64,000 nt of DNA from Oncomelania hupensis (Eukaryota; Mollusca; Gastropoda; Littorinimorpha; Pomatiopsidae). Location of the stretch: NCBI GenBank assembly GCA_036898135.1, contig CM072516.1, positions 59,559,740-59,623,739 of the forward strand. The letters are read 5' to 3'. This document shows positions 34,305 through 63,366 of this stretch, in pieces. Made by a program: the position numbers and the translations under genes. Numbering within the stretch: position 1 is the first letter of the stretch; every line of letters begins with the position of its first letter. Below the pieces are notes generated by a model. It searched no databases, was not told where the DNA came from, and saw nothing but the letters and a program-made list of their open reading frames with translations.

Positions 34305-36434
34305 TGGACTGAGTGGCTGCAAGACCTGAACATTTTAGCGGAGTTGAAGATTCCTCGTTGCTATAGGCCTCGGACTCTAGATTTTGTCAAATCAGTCCAA
34401 TTGCATCACTTTTCTGATGGTTCACTCGTGGGATATGGTCAATGTTCATACTTACGGTTTGTCACTAGTCGGGACACTGTGCACTGTTCTTTGGTGATGT
34501 CCAAAAGTCGTGTAGCACCACTGCGAAAGCCTACTGTCCCTCGTCTGGAACTGCAAGCCGCAGTCCTGTCTGTGAAAACTGCGCAGGTTTTATCAAAAGA
34601 GCTTAACCTGAAGGTTGCTACCCAATGTTTTTGGACAGACTCGCAGGTTGTCCTGGGATATCTGAGAAACAATACCAGGAGATTCGACGTCTTCGTGGCA
34701 AACAGAGTGCGCAAGATACTGTCACAGTCTGAGACGACACAGTGGAAGTATGTGCCGACTGAGCAAAACCCAGCGGATATTGCTTCCCGAGGCCTCAGGG
34801 CTGGTGAGCTCTCAAGTGGGGTCTGGTTCGAAGGACCGGAATTTCTGAAATCTGAACCACTGCCAACGTTCCAGAGTGAAGAAGTTGAATGTCTTTCATC
34901 TGAGTGTTTCTCGACTGCTACTGCTGAAGTTTCAACCACCTTCGAGAAGCGATTTCAACGTTTCTCAAGCATGAACATTCTGTTGAGAGCCTTGTCGGTT
35001 ATCATTAGAGCCATTTCGAAAAGAAAGAAATCCAAAGTAACAGAATTTGAATCACGTGAGATTGCCTACAAGGATGTGATACGCCTCACCCAACAAGAAT
35101 TTTTCTCTCGCCCTACTGCAGACACGCGCAACATGTTGAAGCAGCTAGACTGTTATGATGATGAAGAAGGCTTCAAGCGTGTGGGCGGTCGGTTGGGCAG
35201 AATTGCTGACAAGGAGGTTGCACGACATCCGATTGTGATCCCAAAGCAAAGTCACTTGTCGCTTCTCCTTATCAGAAAACATCACGAAGATTGCGCACAT
35301 CAAGGTCGCCCCACTACGATGTCTAAGATTCGTCAGGCAGGGTTGTGGATACCAAATTTGAGGTCAGCCGTCTACCCAGTGATTCAGTCTTGCAGACGTT
35401 GCATTCAGTTGCGGGGAAGGCCTGAGACACAGAAAATGTCTGACCTGCCAGATGAAAGAGTTCATCCCTCGCCACCCTTTTCGTATTGTGGCATGGATTG
35501 TTTTGGACCCTTTCTGGTCAAAGATGGACGAAAGCATGACAAACGATATGGGTTGATAATAACATGCTTGGCTTCTCGAGGGATTCACCTGGAAGTTCTC
35601 AAGGATCTCTCCACTGACTCCTTACTGATGGGGCTACGCAATCTCATAGCCTTGCGCGGAAACGTTCGTCTGATTCGTAGTGACAGGGGAACAAACTTCA
35701 TTGGGGCATCACGTGAACTTAAGGAAGCCCTGAAGGAACTAGACCTTGACAGTGTTAAAAGACAGTTGTTGAGTCAGCAATGCGACTTCCAATTCAACCC
35801 GCCATCAGCGTCTCATATGGGTGGCGTTTGGGAGAGAATGATAGGCACTGTTCGCAGCGTGCTGAAGAGTGTGCTCTTTAAGCGTTCTGAGCGATTGTCA
35901 TCTGAAGCCCTCCGCACGCTCTTCTACGAGGTCGCAGCCATCATTAATAGCCGACCTCTTTCTGTTGAGCTGGTGGACTCGCCAGACGGTCCTGAGCCTC
36001 TCACTCCAAATCATCTACTAACGATGAAAACGTCGCCCATCTTGCCTCCACCGGGTGAATTTGCTCCTGAAGATGTCTACTTGAAACGCCAGTGGCGAGT
36101 TGTACAGAGACTAGCTGATGAATTCTGGACGCGCTGGAAGGTGGAGTACCTTTCCTCACTTCGGAAACGCAGCAAATGGCTAGATGCAAGAAGAAACCTT
36201 TTAGTTGATGATATAGTCATCCTCAACGACGAAGACGTCTGCCGTGCTGACTGGAAGTTGGGTCGAGTGGTGCAGGTTTACCCTGGTGATGATGGACTCG
36301 TGCGAAGTGCTTCTGTTCGCGTGGCCTCTTCTTCGCTGAATGCCGCAGGTCGTCCAATGTCGCCATCCTCTGTTTTTATGCGACCCGTAACCAAATTGAC
36401 TTTGCTCATTAAACAAGAAGATTATGAACATTAA
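34305..36434 (+). pseudogene. BEL/Pao pol end: RNase H, integrase, DUF5641
   Basis: The frame continues directly after the TGA at 34302. RNase H shows FSDGSLVGYG, PRLELQAAVLSVKTAQVL, FWTDSQVVLGYLRNN and NPADIASRG. The integrase zinc finger has HEDCAHQGRPTTMSKIRQ and CRRCIQLRG. The core shows GMDCFGPF (Asp), LIRSDRGTNF (Asp) and MGGVWERMIG (Glu). The end is a DUF5641-type domain (VYLKRQWRVVQRLADEFW, LVDDIVILNDEDV, WKLGRVVQVYPG). TAA at 36432-36434. This third is intact apart from the preceding stop. Confidence 0.9.
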
Positions 36435-37257
36435 CTTCTAGTGATAGCTTCTAGTTGCTAAAACTTGCTGATGGCAACTTCTGTGGCTCTGTGTTTTGGA
36501 AAGATTTGCTTAAAGGATATCGAGTTAGCTTCCAAACCAACATTAACCTTGAGTCTAATAAGCCTTCAGAACGTTGCTTAAACTTGAATAAAACCTTCCT
36601 TTAAAAAAATTATTTTCTTTTTCTGTGGCATTTGCAGCATTGAAGTTAATTTTTTTTTTGTATGGAAAATGTTCACATCATTTTGGATAATTTGCACGGT
36701 GTGGAACTGATTGAAATATTTTAATTCTTCACCATTGTTGCAATCTTTGTAAATCAGCATTTTGAATAATCATGTAATTTTGAAGATTAAGGTTATTTTG
36801 TTTTGTCATACTAAATTTTTTCATCTGCGATTGGTTATTATTATAAGAAAGATATGGACTTTTTGTCTTTGGCTGACACTTCATGATTAGTGTTGATGTC
36901 ATTGGTTCTGGTCTTTGGTGCAGCGATTGTTTGTTAAATGATACTAAATTTATAACGACGTAGACCTTTGGGACTTTTCAACTTTTGCTTTGCTTTGCGA
37001 TCGCCCATCCATAGACCTTTACTTGTTGACATTGGCCTTTTTTCATTTTGTCACTTAACTTTGAATTTCCTTTGTGTTTTAGGTGTACGTTGTTCCCTTT
37101 TGTGGTTTCAGCATTTGCATCATGTGTTTGTAATGTATAGTCTAGATTCACCCTACATTTTTGCCTTTAGTATCGAATTGACTCTTTGTGTCATTATTTT
37201 GTAAGATTGGACGACACTAGAAGCAGCGATACAATCTCGTTTGCCTTGAGGTGGGAG
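36435..37257 (+). other. BEL 3' untranslated region and polypurine tract
   Basis: About 820 bp without coding sequence. It ends with the purine stretch GAGGTGGGAG at 37248-37257 directly before the LTR start TGTGCGAG, as expected for BEL elements. Confidence 0.7.
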
Positions 37258-38143
37258 TGTGCGAGCTAGCTGCTCGCAATAAATTGAATTTTTTGATAGT
37301 TTGTCCTTGTTTTACTTTGTAATGAAGCTTTTTTGCTTTAGTTGCCTTTGGAGGACAAAATGTTGTTTTAATTAGTTTTGCCAGTTTCATATGAATTTTG
37401 AAGTGAGCACAACTCATCCATGTGTCTCAAATAATTGTTTTGCATGAGCTCTGTCAATTATTTGTTTGCTGATAATTTGATATTTGTTCATCTTAAACCA
37501 AGACTGTGAGCTTGTCTTTGCCTTTTGAATACAGTTGTGTTTTGTCCTTTGGCTTGCCAGGACTTGCCTTTTTTTGCCTGCCCATGTGGACTAGGGAATT
37601 TGTATTATTTTGTGATTTTGGACGCCGAACTATAGGTAACTACTTTGCATTGTTTTGTTTATTATATTTTGATAATCTTTATGGAAATATGATTCTGAAA
37701 TTATGGAAGATGTTTTCATTTTGATATCTTATAAAATTTTGTTAGTTTGAACTCCTATTTGTTTTTAGTTGGGGCTCAGAATTTTGCTTGTGTTTCTAGA
37801 TGAAAGAGTGTTGCTCATTTCGCTAACTGAAACTTGATTGTGAAAGTATTAACATTGGGGTGTTAGTCTTCCTGATTATTGCTACAACCCTCTTATTGTT
37901 TGTTATTGCTGTTTGGGAACGTCAATGTAGTTTGTTTTTCTTTTGTTCTTTTACTGTTTTAGTGTAGATTTCTTACGGTTTGTTTTTGTTTCTTTGCCAG
38001 TTGTACCTGACTCGGATAATAAAGTCTTCTTTCATCGAATCACGAGTTCGAGTACTGCTAAGTTTATTGAATGCTGGAAAGGGTTTCCCAGACTCAGACA
38101 ATTCCCCGATCATCAAGTCCCTAGAAAACCTGTGGCAGGCACA
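37258..38143 (+). repeat. 3' LTR of the BEL element
   Basis: 886 bp, TGTGCGAG...GGCACA. Nearly identical to the 5' LTR. It shows the uninterrupted target site of the Harbinger insert (TTTCTTACGG). Confidence 0.9.
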
Positions 38144-39058
38144 CTAAACTTGAACCAAATCCCTCCAATAGTTAAGAAAAAAACGCAACAAATTTTCACG
38201 TCACCATGATGACGTCATCCGATATGCATCCTTTTTTTTTGTCATCCAGGGCTCACTATTTCCTAATTAAATACTTAGTTTCAAAGAAATCCGTCCTTTA
38301 GTTTCCGAGAAAAGTGCACAAATGTCTATCCTGGACGGACGGACGCCGGACGGATGGACAACGCCGAATTCAATAGCTCATTGAGCTTACAGCTCAGGAA
38401 CTATAAACACCCAGATTTCACCAAAGTCCACTTTTTCGTTCCTGTTATTGGCCTGTCTTAATTGGAAAGTTCAGGGAGGTTAAAAAAACCTCTTTCGAGG
38501 TTCTCAGATCCCGAACCTAGGTTGATCAACCTTTTGGGCAAAAAATGTTAGGAACCTAAGTTCGGGATCTGAGATCCTCGAAAAAAGGTTTTTGAACCTC
38601 CCCGAATCTTCCACGAACCTTCCAATTATGACATAAGGCAGCGGGCACTTTGGTGTCATACCAGACTAGGTTGCAAAACTGAGCCAGTTAGTGGTCCTAT
38701 TGTACTGCACTACGGACCAAATCAATAGTAACAGCGCAATACAAGTAGCCTAGTGCTCTGCTACAAATGTCTCTACAGGCACCGTTCCTTCCAATATCTT
38801 CCGGCCGATGTCCATCTGCACACATTCATCCGACCAATGCAGAACGTTCCAGTTCTGACAGATTTGAGCATTGTATCCCGCGTTTCAAACTGTCTTGAGC
38901 TGGCGCACGCGCATTTCTTAAGCATGTGGTCTCTCCCACATGGAGTTCTTTGCCCCTGTCACTTCGCTGCCAGCCGGTATTGACACTCATTCAAAATCAA
39001 CTTCCCCGCTCTTTTCTTCCACGACACCCTGCGATTGTTTAGACCACCATTCGAACAT
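38144..39058. other. Repeat-rich intergenic stretch
   Basis: 38190-38400 is a dispersed-repeat piece (ATGATGACGTCATCC, then GGACGGACGGACGCCGG and ATAGCTCATTGAGC). 38448-38641 is a palindromic element, listed separately. 38745-39058 has no recognised gene. Confidence 0.45.
38448..38641. repeat. Palindromic MITE-like hairpin
   Basis: Left part CCTGTCTTAATTGGAAAGTTC and right part GAACCTTCCAATTATGACATAAGG are reverse complements with mismatches. Inner segments also pair (CTCAGATCCCGAACCTAGG with CCTAAGTTCGGGATCTGAG). The whole 190-bp unit could fold into one long hairpin. No target duplication was found. Confidence 0.6.
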
Positions 39059-39530
39059 GCTATCCTATCCTATCCTGTAACTCGAAAGTCGATGGGGCAC
39101 CTCAGATGACCGTTTAACCAGCGTACTCCACCTTTCTCTGTCCTCAGCAACCCTCATGGCTTCGCTCAGTATCAAGCCAGTCCATTCTCGAATGTTGTCC
39201 TCCAACCTCTTTTTCTGGCTCCCTCTTCTTCTGCCTTCTTGCACTGTGCCTTGCAGGAGGTCTTACAAGGCCATACCATCGGAGCTTCCGTTTCTTCACC
39301 ACTATGAGCATGTCATCGTGTTGCCCAATGGCTTGTGTGATGGTCTGTCGGATTTCGTCGTTGGTGATGTGCTGGGTATAGGAAATGCCCATAAGTAGCA
39401 CCTCATCTCCATGCTTTGTATTCTTCGTTGTAGGTCTGCTGTGAAGGTCCATGTTTTGCAAGCGTATAGGAAGATGGAGATGACAAGGGAGCGCAGCAGC
39501 CTTACGTTGGAATGTAGAATGATGGTCCTT
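39059..39530 (-). mobile_element. 5'-truncated RTE-like LINE, copy C
   Basis: Minus-strand insertion starting with the tail (TATCC)n on the plus strand at 39061 and covering the C-terminal reverse transcriptase end (MGISYTQHITNDEIRQTI, KLRWYGL). It has lost sequence around LARKT and is frame-shifted. The flanks CCATTCGAACATGC (left) and CCATTCGGGCATAG (right, 39541-39554) look like a diverged target duplication. Confidence 0.75.
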
Positions 39531-39628
39531 CGAATTCTCCCATTCGGGCATAGTACATGTTACCACTGCATCAAATGTGCGAACTACTGCGTGTGACGAA
39601 CGCTTTGAACTATAGATCATCGTTATTA

Positions 39629-39632
39629 CAAT

Positions 39633-39686
<54 letters not shown>
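39629..39686. repeat. (ATT)n microsatellite
   Basis: About 58 bp of ATT repeats downstream of the last recognised kinase-like exon. If that exon were not spliced it would be translated as poly-Asn. Confidence 0.9.
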
Positions 39687-39688
<2 letters not shown>

Positions 39689-39793
39689 TTCATCATCATA
39701 GATTATCGTTATTCTTATTCTTATTATTCTTATTACTAGGTAGAAAGAGTAATGCAGCGCAATTATGATGCTACTCTTGGGTAGGTCTCCTAC

Positions 39794-57369
<17,576 letters not shown>

Positions 57370-57766
57370 TTTGACGATAAAGCACGTAGCATACAACGTC
57401 AACGTTCACGAAAAGTCAAAAGTAGTGTTACTGAATCTGTTTGCAATAGATATTATTTATATTCAGTAACATACAATTTGTTTTTTGTTGTTTTTCGTTG
57501 CTATTTTTTTTTAACATTTTTTTTTAAAGAAAAGTTTTAGCAGACTTCGCCATTTTAGTTTTTACGCACTTTCACAATAGTACGTCACTCGATGTGGCTA
57601 TACTTGCGTCATCGTGTTCGGATTGTGGAAGAACCTATGTTTACAAAGAAATAGTACATACATAAAATATAAGAATGAATGAATAAATTACAGAATAAAT
57701 ATATAAACAATAAATTTATTTTTTTTTTAAATAAATAAACAACGAGAATACATTTAATTTGCGGAA

Positions 57767-57769
<3 letters not shown>

Positions 57770-57821
<52 letters not shown>
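57770..57821. repeat. (CT)n microsatellite
   Basis: About 52 bp of CT repeats upstream of the kinase-like gene. Confidence 0.9.
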
Positions 57822-57822
<1 letters not shown>

Positions 57823-58362
57823 ATCCCCCAGTCTGTCGGGCAGTTGGGGAGGCACGAGGGATGCGGTCGCGGAGTTTTCGCTACATCGGTCTGTCTGTTG
57901 CTGTGTGTCCGGCGCCGCCCAAGTTTTGACATAATCTACCCAGAACGAACAGTTAGCCAGAGCAATGTTTGTGGTAGATTTTAAAAAAAAAATGCAACTC
58001 CAACGTAAAACAACGACTACTCACTTTACTGATCGGGTGTCTACTGAAAGAAGAAGAAGAAGAAGAAGAAGAAGAAGAAGAAGAAGAAGAAGAAGAAGAA
58101 GAAGAAGAAGAAGAAGATCGAACAACAACAACAATAACAACAATAACAACAACAACAAGAGGTTCTTTGCCTTCTTAAGATCTTCTGCGCCTGCCTCCTT
58201 TCACCGTTCTTTGAAAAGTGGTGTCGTGCCGCGTGACGTGACCAGAAACCTAAATAATAAACGATTGAAGAAAAAAAAAAGATTCTTGATCAAGTTTCCA
58301 CACTGCTTCAAAATAGCACAAAATCGAAAGGACATGCAGCGGAAGTGTGTAATTCAAGGTCT
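57822..58362. other. Intergenic DNA with (GAA)n
   Basis: A GAA repeat at about 58046-58115 and AAC repeats at 58121-58157. The open frame across them is low-complexity (poly-Arg then poly-Asn) and not credible. Confidence 0.6.
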
Positions 58363-59658
58363 ACTGATTGTTTACTGAAGCGGCTGACAAAAAGCAAGTA
58401 TGGCATGTGCCTTACAGAAGAACAAGAAGAAGAAATCCTACCAATTCTCCGAGAAGAAGTTGAGGCAGCAGTGCAATCCCTGAAGAAAGGGAAGTCAGCG
58501 GGAGTGGACAACATACCCGCGGAACTGCTTCAAACGGGAGGAGAAGCGATGATTGACGCCCTCACTATTAATTTATCTGTAGCAAGATCTGGCAGAGTGG
58601 GGAGTCACCATGAACCCATGCAGTCGCTTGTCATCACTCTTCCCAAAAAAGGTAACCTTCAGGAGTGTGAAAATTACCGCACCATGAGCCTCATCAGCCA
58701 TCCCAGCAAGGTCCTCTCGTATATATATTACTCAACAGGTTGGTTCCCCAAGCTGAACAAATCATAGCTGAAGAACAAGCACGATTCAGTGCGGGGCGAA
58801 GTACCACTGAACAGATTTTTTACCTCAGAATAATCTGCGAAAAATACCTACAGCATCAACGACATCTATATCGTGTGTTCGTGGACTTCAAGAAGGTGTT
58901 GACCGAGTCTGGCATGCACTCGATCTGTGGACAACCATGAGTGTACAACATCAGCCATAAAATTATTGAAGTCATCAAAAGCCTGTATGACAAGGCTACC
59001 AGTGCAGTCCTCCATAACATGCAGCGCCATCGGAAACTGGTTCAGAATAACAATCGGTGTGCGTCACTCAGGGATGCCTACTCTCTCCAACACTCTTCAA
59101 CATCTTCATAGAGCGCATCGTGTCAGATGCCCTTGCAGATCACGAAGGCACAGTCAGCATAGGGGGTAGAGCAATCTCCAGCCTTCGTTTTGCGGATGAC
59201 ATTGATGGATTGGCTGGAGAGGAACAAGAACTTGAACAGCTGGTACAAAGGCTTGCCAACACCTCCAGAGCCTATGGAATGGAAATCAGTGCAGAGAAGA
59301 CCCAAATGATGACCAACAACACCAATGGCATCAACACGGACATCAAAGTCCAAGGTCAATCCCTCAACACAGTGCATATCTTCAAATATTTAGGAGCCAT
59401 TGTATCAGACAATGGGTCCCGACAGGAAGTCCTCTCCAGGATCGCACAAACAACTGCGCTGCCCAGGTTGAAGCCCATTTGGAAAGACAGGATCCATCAG
59501 TCTAATTTCCAAGGTAAGACTGCTGCGCTCCCTTGTAATCTCCATCTTCTTATACGCTTGCGGAACATGGACCCTCACAGCAGATCTACAACGAAGAATA
59601 CAAAGCATATGGTGCCCCTACGACCTCCGAGTTACGGGATAGGATAGGACTGATTGTT
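58363..59658 (+). mobile_element. RTE-like LINE, copy D
   Basis: The insert (58373-59648) is flanked by ACTGATTGTT (58363-58372 and 59649-59658), a perfect 10-bp duplication, and ends in GGATAGG. It covers most of the reverse transcriptase with several small insertions and deletions. Near 59607 it jumps from ACGAAGAATACAAAGCAT directly to the terminal GGTGCCCCTACGACC, losing about 300 bp of the C-terminus. Confidence 0.9.
58400..59600 (+). pseudogene. RTE-like reverse transcriptase, multiply broken
   Basis: Motifs in several frames: KKGKSAGVDNIPAELLQTGG, EEQARFSAGRSTTEQI, FVDFKKV, QGCLLSPTLFNIFIER, LRFADDIDGLAGEEQELEQL, YLGAIVSDNGSRQEVLSRIA. At least five shifts separate them, and the C-terminal LRWYGHV region is deleted. 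Endonuclease absent. It is the most decayed of the two longer copies. Confidence 0.85.
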
Positions 59659-59747
59659 ATGATGATGTCAAAACATAATTGTATTACATGTTTGTGTACA
59701 TGAGTGAGAATGACTGTATGGTCTAAAATCACATAATTATGTGAAAA

Positions 59748-59866
59748 GACGTTAAAAAAGTCTGAGGACAGAGAAAGATGGAGTATGCTGGTTAAACGAT
59801 CATCTGTGGTGCCCCTACGACCTTCGGGTTATGGGACAGGATAGGATAGGATAGGACGTTAAAAAA
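59748..59866 (+). mobile_element. RTE-like LINE, copy E (95-bp 3' end)
   Basis: Only the last 95 bp of the family (59760-59854, from CTGAGGACAGAGAAAG to the GGATA tail) flanked by GACGTTAAAAAA on both sides (59748-59759 and 59855-59866). It is the shortest insertion of the family here and lies about 100 bp from copy D. Confidence 0.9.
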
Positions 59867-60363
59867 AATATTGAATTGAATTAAAAAGGTCTACTGATTT
59901 CCAAGGGAGATCATATTAGACTTAGAAGATCGTGTCCATTCAAAGATTGTATCAGTACAACATAATTATGTTAATCTGATGAATAAAAATTGATGCAATA
60001 AGAACCAAGGGAGCATACTCTCATGAACAATAAGCCAACCAATCATCTAGCAAGTCGACTGTAGCGGATTTTTCGTACGTCTTTGGGAAGCGTTTTTGAG
60101 TAAGTAACCTATTATTTTTATCTGAAAACAATACACCAGGCAGCTCATTTACTTGGATCATTCGTATATAAAATTCGCTGAGAGCCAAAACATTACCCGA
60201 TCACAATTTTTCAAATTATAGAATGTTTCATACGTTTTCATGCGTTGCTGTTGTAACTTACATTGAATGTTCGACTGTTGCCTTGATTTGACAGATCTGC
60301 GCTAACTGCTATCCTTTCAGTGCAATAATTTTAGTTTTTACAAATGTTACTTTTTCTTTCCAG
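59867..60363 (+). promoter_or_regulatory. 5' region and noncoding exon of the ARMC1-like gene
   Basis: GA/GTAAGTAACC at 60098-60107 is a strong splice donor. It would pair with the acceptor TCTTTCCAG before 60364, giving a 264-bp intron in the 5' untranslated region. The transcription start cannot be fixed; no TATA box is clear. Confidence 0.5.
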
Positions 60364-60444
60364 CTCAGAATGGTGTCTACAGATGCTTTGGTGGCCATGA
60401 AAGCAATGGCAGCAGATTCCAGGAAAAGGCAGCTGCTTATTAAT
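60364..60444 (+). CDS. ARMC1: ARMC1-like coding exon 1
   Basis: 6 nt of leader plus 25 codons from ATG 60370. Acceptor TTTCTTTCCAG, donor AAT/GTAAGT. Confidence 0.8.
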
Positions 60445-63041
60445 GTAAGTATGCGCTAGCAGTAGCAGAAAGTTTGTATTATGTATACTATTACTAATTA
60501 TATTAGGCCTACTAACAGTAACATAATGATAGTATTGATGGCATCGTAGGCTATGAACCTATGCCCTCAAGATAGATAGACGTGCATTTAAGAGCATACA
60601 TGTTCCTTGTCACACTGGCAGGCTTTCAATTGTCTGATTATTTATGCCTATCAAACATTCAAAGGGATGTGGGGTAAGGGAATCTCATTCCAAGTCAGTT
60701 GAGCACACTATCCCAGTATCTATCCTATCCTATCCTACACCATAACTCGAAAATCGTTGGGACACCACAGATGATCGTTTAACCAGCATATTACATCTTT
60801 CTCTGTCAGTCCTCAGGAACCCTCATGTCATGGCTTCGCTCAGTGTCAAGCCAGTCCATTCTCGAATGTTGTCCTCCCACCTCTTTTTCTGTCTCCCTCT
60901 TCTTCTGCCTCCTTGTACCGTGCATTGCAGGATGGTCTTTGCAAGACCGGATGCTCTGGTGACGTGGCCAAACCATCTGAGTTTCCATTTCTTCACCACT
61001 GTGAGCATGCCATCATGTTGTCCAATGGCTTGTTTGATTGTCTGTCGGACTTCGTCGTTGGTGATGTGCTTGGTATATATATAGGAAATGCACACTATGT
61101 TAGACAATTTCTTATATAGGCTATTTTTTTTATACATTTGTTGAGTAACACATCTTTATATGTATGGATAGGTAATGATCTATAAATAAATCCAGTATAT
61201 TATTGGAAATTGAAAAAGATGATCTGAACTGTTTTACATCATTTTAACACTAAGGTTATGATTGGCCCTATCTTTCTGTGACACAAACTTGAAAAAGACA
61301 ACATGACCTGTCCGACGTCTGTCAGAGAATCCTCTTTGATTTGCTCTTTTGAGTGTGAACGAAACCGGTTGAACAGATGCTTTGTGTCTGTGCACTAAGT
61401 CCTATTTTGCAAAAAAGTGGTTATCAAATATGAATATGTTTTTATCTCAACAGAGAAATCCCATATCCATGATTGGTTTGACTGGTTTCAGTCTTTTACC
61501 AGTGGATTATTTATTCACTTATTGTGACAGTATCATACTCATTCATTGAGTCATAGATGCATGATCGACCAGAAATCATTCATGCTACTTGCTAGTAATG
61601 AATTCTCATCTGCTGCCTCAGATGTTTGTGAATAAATTTAACTTTGATATTTAGATTTGGCTTTGGAAGTAAGAAATAATTTCAGGCATTATGATAGAGG
61701 TTATTATGCCATATGTTTATTTGTTCCATGTGCATTTGAGTTTAGCAGACCTTAACAACTCAGTATATTTTCACAATGTAAAGTAATACGGATATCTTTT
61801 AAAAAAATTTTTTAATGTAATCCACTTTCAGAAAATATATATATACTTTCTTATACCTGTAAAATTCATGTTCCAGCTCCGGTGTGTCAAACAAAATAAG
61901 ATAAAGATAGCCCTGCTACTTTCTTCCAGCTCTAGAAGTACACATGACATCATCTTTAGTGCTAGTTCTTTGTAAAAAGACATCCTTCAGTAAACTGCAA
62001 GAAATGCAAAACAAAGTAACGCAAAACAAACCAAGATTATATAAACCAGAATTATTTAGATGTTAACTTTTTACTCACTATTAAACACCTGAATAGAGTT
62101 AGGCGTTAGAACCCTGACCCATACGGGTACACCCATATCTGAATTTAAAATGCTGGTGAAGCCCATGCCATAGAACGAAGAAAAATAAATAGCTTTTCCA
62201 GTCCAGACAACATATGCAGCAAGGATGGAGTTGAGGATGATTGTAGTGGTGTTGGACTTCAGATGCGTGTTCATTTGCATCATTGATTTTATTTTATTTT
62301 GGCTGAGTGATCTTAGCATTATTTTATCACCATCATCATCTCTTTATTTTCAGGATTCAACTTGTATGGGGGGCCTTGTGTTGGTGTTGTCAAATCCTGA
62401 TTCATCCATTGTCACTTTGGCATTAGAGGTTTGTGGTATTTATTCTCAAATTTAACATTTGTTTCACTCAACAGCGGTAATAATTATAAAGGAAATTGAC
62501 AGTTTCTTCGTCCATAGTCTATACAGGTACTTTGTTACTTTAATAGTAGCCTGGTGACATTGTTGAATTATATATAAAGTTTTGTGGGAAAAGAGATTTA
62601 AAAAATGATCGTTTAGCTGGTTGATTGATGGGCAGTAGTGACAATCGCTGAAACTAACCATTTCTTGTACTACTACTACTACTACTAATAATAATAAAAT
62701 GAACATTTGTATCCTGCCAAATCTAGACAAAAATAGTCTACTCTAGGCGCATACCAACACTTTCTCAACATGCACACACACAAAGACACACCCTTGGCAT
62801 GTAAGAACATAAAATACAAAGGAAGAGAAGAAGCAAATCAAAATAAACAGTCAGAATGGGTGGTTGTTTTCACCTGAAATGTATTCCCTTGATGTTGTGT
62901 GTGATCATGTCAGTTTTGAAATTTGAAATGCATTGCAAACTATTTTTAGACTCTTCTGATGCTGGCTGAAGACAAAGAGTTGAGACCCATTGTTGGAAAT
63001 CATTTGGGAATTCTGGATCAACTTGAAACTGTGCTGCATCG
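60364..63041 (+). CDS. ARMC1: ARMC1-like gene, first three coding exons (partial)
   Basis: Exons 60364-60444 (ATG at 60370), 62354-62428 and 62950-63041 join in phase 0, 0, 2. They encode MVSTDALVAMKAMAADSRKR, DSTCMGGLVLVLSNPDSS and TLLMLAEDKELRPIVGNHLG followed by ILDQLETVLHR. Spacing and residues follow the N-terminal armadillo repeats of ARMC1, a protein linked to mitochondrial distribution and the MIB complex in vertebrates. The repeats form helices with no catalytic site. The gene continues beyond the window; no further exon is clear up to 64000. The identification rests on about 80 residues. Confidence 0.7.
60716..61091 (-). mobile_element. 5'-truncated RTE-like LINE, copy F
   Basis: Minus-strand insertion in ARMC1-like intron 1. 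It starts with (TATCC)n on the plus strand at 60720 and covers TKHITNDEVRQTIKQAIGQ, KWKLRWFGHVTRASGLAK and GRRRGRQKKRWEDNIREW. It ends near 61091. About 370 bp remain. Confidence 0.85.
61092..62353. other. ARMC1-like intron 1, right part
   Basis: AT-rich, with no recognised gene or element ends. Minus frames at 62071-62319 have no domain. Confidence 0.5.
62354..62428 (+). CDS. ARMC1: ARMC1-like coding exon 2
   Basis: 25 codons, acceptor TTTATTTTCAG, donor GAG/GTTTGT. Encodes the helical MGGLVLVLSNPDSSIVTLAL segment. Confidence 0.8.
62429..62949. other. ARMC1-like intron 2
   Basis: Noncoding; short (TAC)n and (AAT)n run at about 62669-62697. Confidence 0.6.
62950..63041 (+). CDS. ARMC1: ARMC1-like coding exon 3
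   Basis: 92 nt ending in phase 2. Acceptor ACTATTTTTAG, donor CG/GTACGT. Confidence 0.8.
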
Positions 63042-63366
63042 GTACGTTTTTGTTACGATTCTAAGTTTTGAGTTTTTGCTCATCAAAAGGTTGGGTGGTG
63101 GTTGTGATATAAGGTTATTATCACTACTTGGCCTCTCCATACTTCATTTGACCTACGAAATATTCTTTGGGACAAGCCAAATGCATGACAGTTACATCAC
63201 CATGGAGCTACCCGCTGCTGTGATTAAGGTGCTATGTTTTAGCATTTTGCTATGCCATTTTGATTTCTGTTAACACTAGCTACAATTTGTATTCACTGCT
63301 TCGGTGCACAGTAGTGAATGAATGGCTGTGCAATTCTTTCAGTCATCATGCTGGCCAGTCTATAAA
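63042..63366. other. ARMC1-like intron 3, left part
   Basis: The frame of exon 3 stays open to 63273 but reads past a good donor into hydrophobic, non-armadillo sequence, so I treat it as intron. No other exon is clear. Confidence 0.5.

Larger units (their letters stand above)
27913..38143 (+). mobile_element. BEL/Pao LTR retrotransposon, nearly complete
   Basis: 5' LTR 27913-29553 (including a 771-bp Harbinger insert and its 3-bp duplication), coding region 29584-36434, 3' LTR 37258-38143. After removing the insert, the 5' LTR is 867 bp against 886 bp; the 19-bp difference is exactly the missing first 19 bases of the 5' LTR. The only substitution I noticed is G/A at the AAGTTT-TTGAATG site. 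The coding region has the usual BEL domains but is split by two in-frame TGA codons and one shift. Confidence 0.9.

Noticed and set aside
39626..39793. Read-through of kinase-like exon 9 to a poly-Asn tail
   Set aside because: The tail is an (ATT)n microsatellite; splicing at the CAT/GTAGGA donor is more plausible, though unproven.
63042..63273. Extension of ARMC1-like exon 3
   Set aside because: A good donor (CG/GTACGT) precedes it and the encoded residues are hydrophobic and unlike armadillo repeats.
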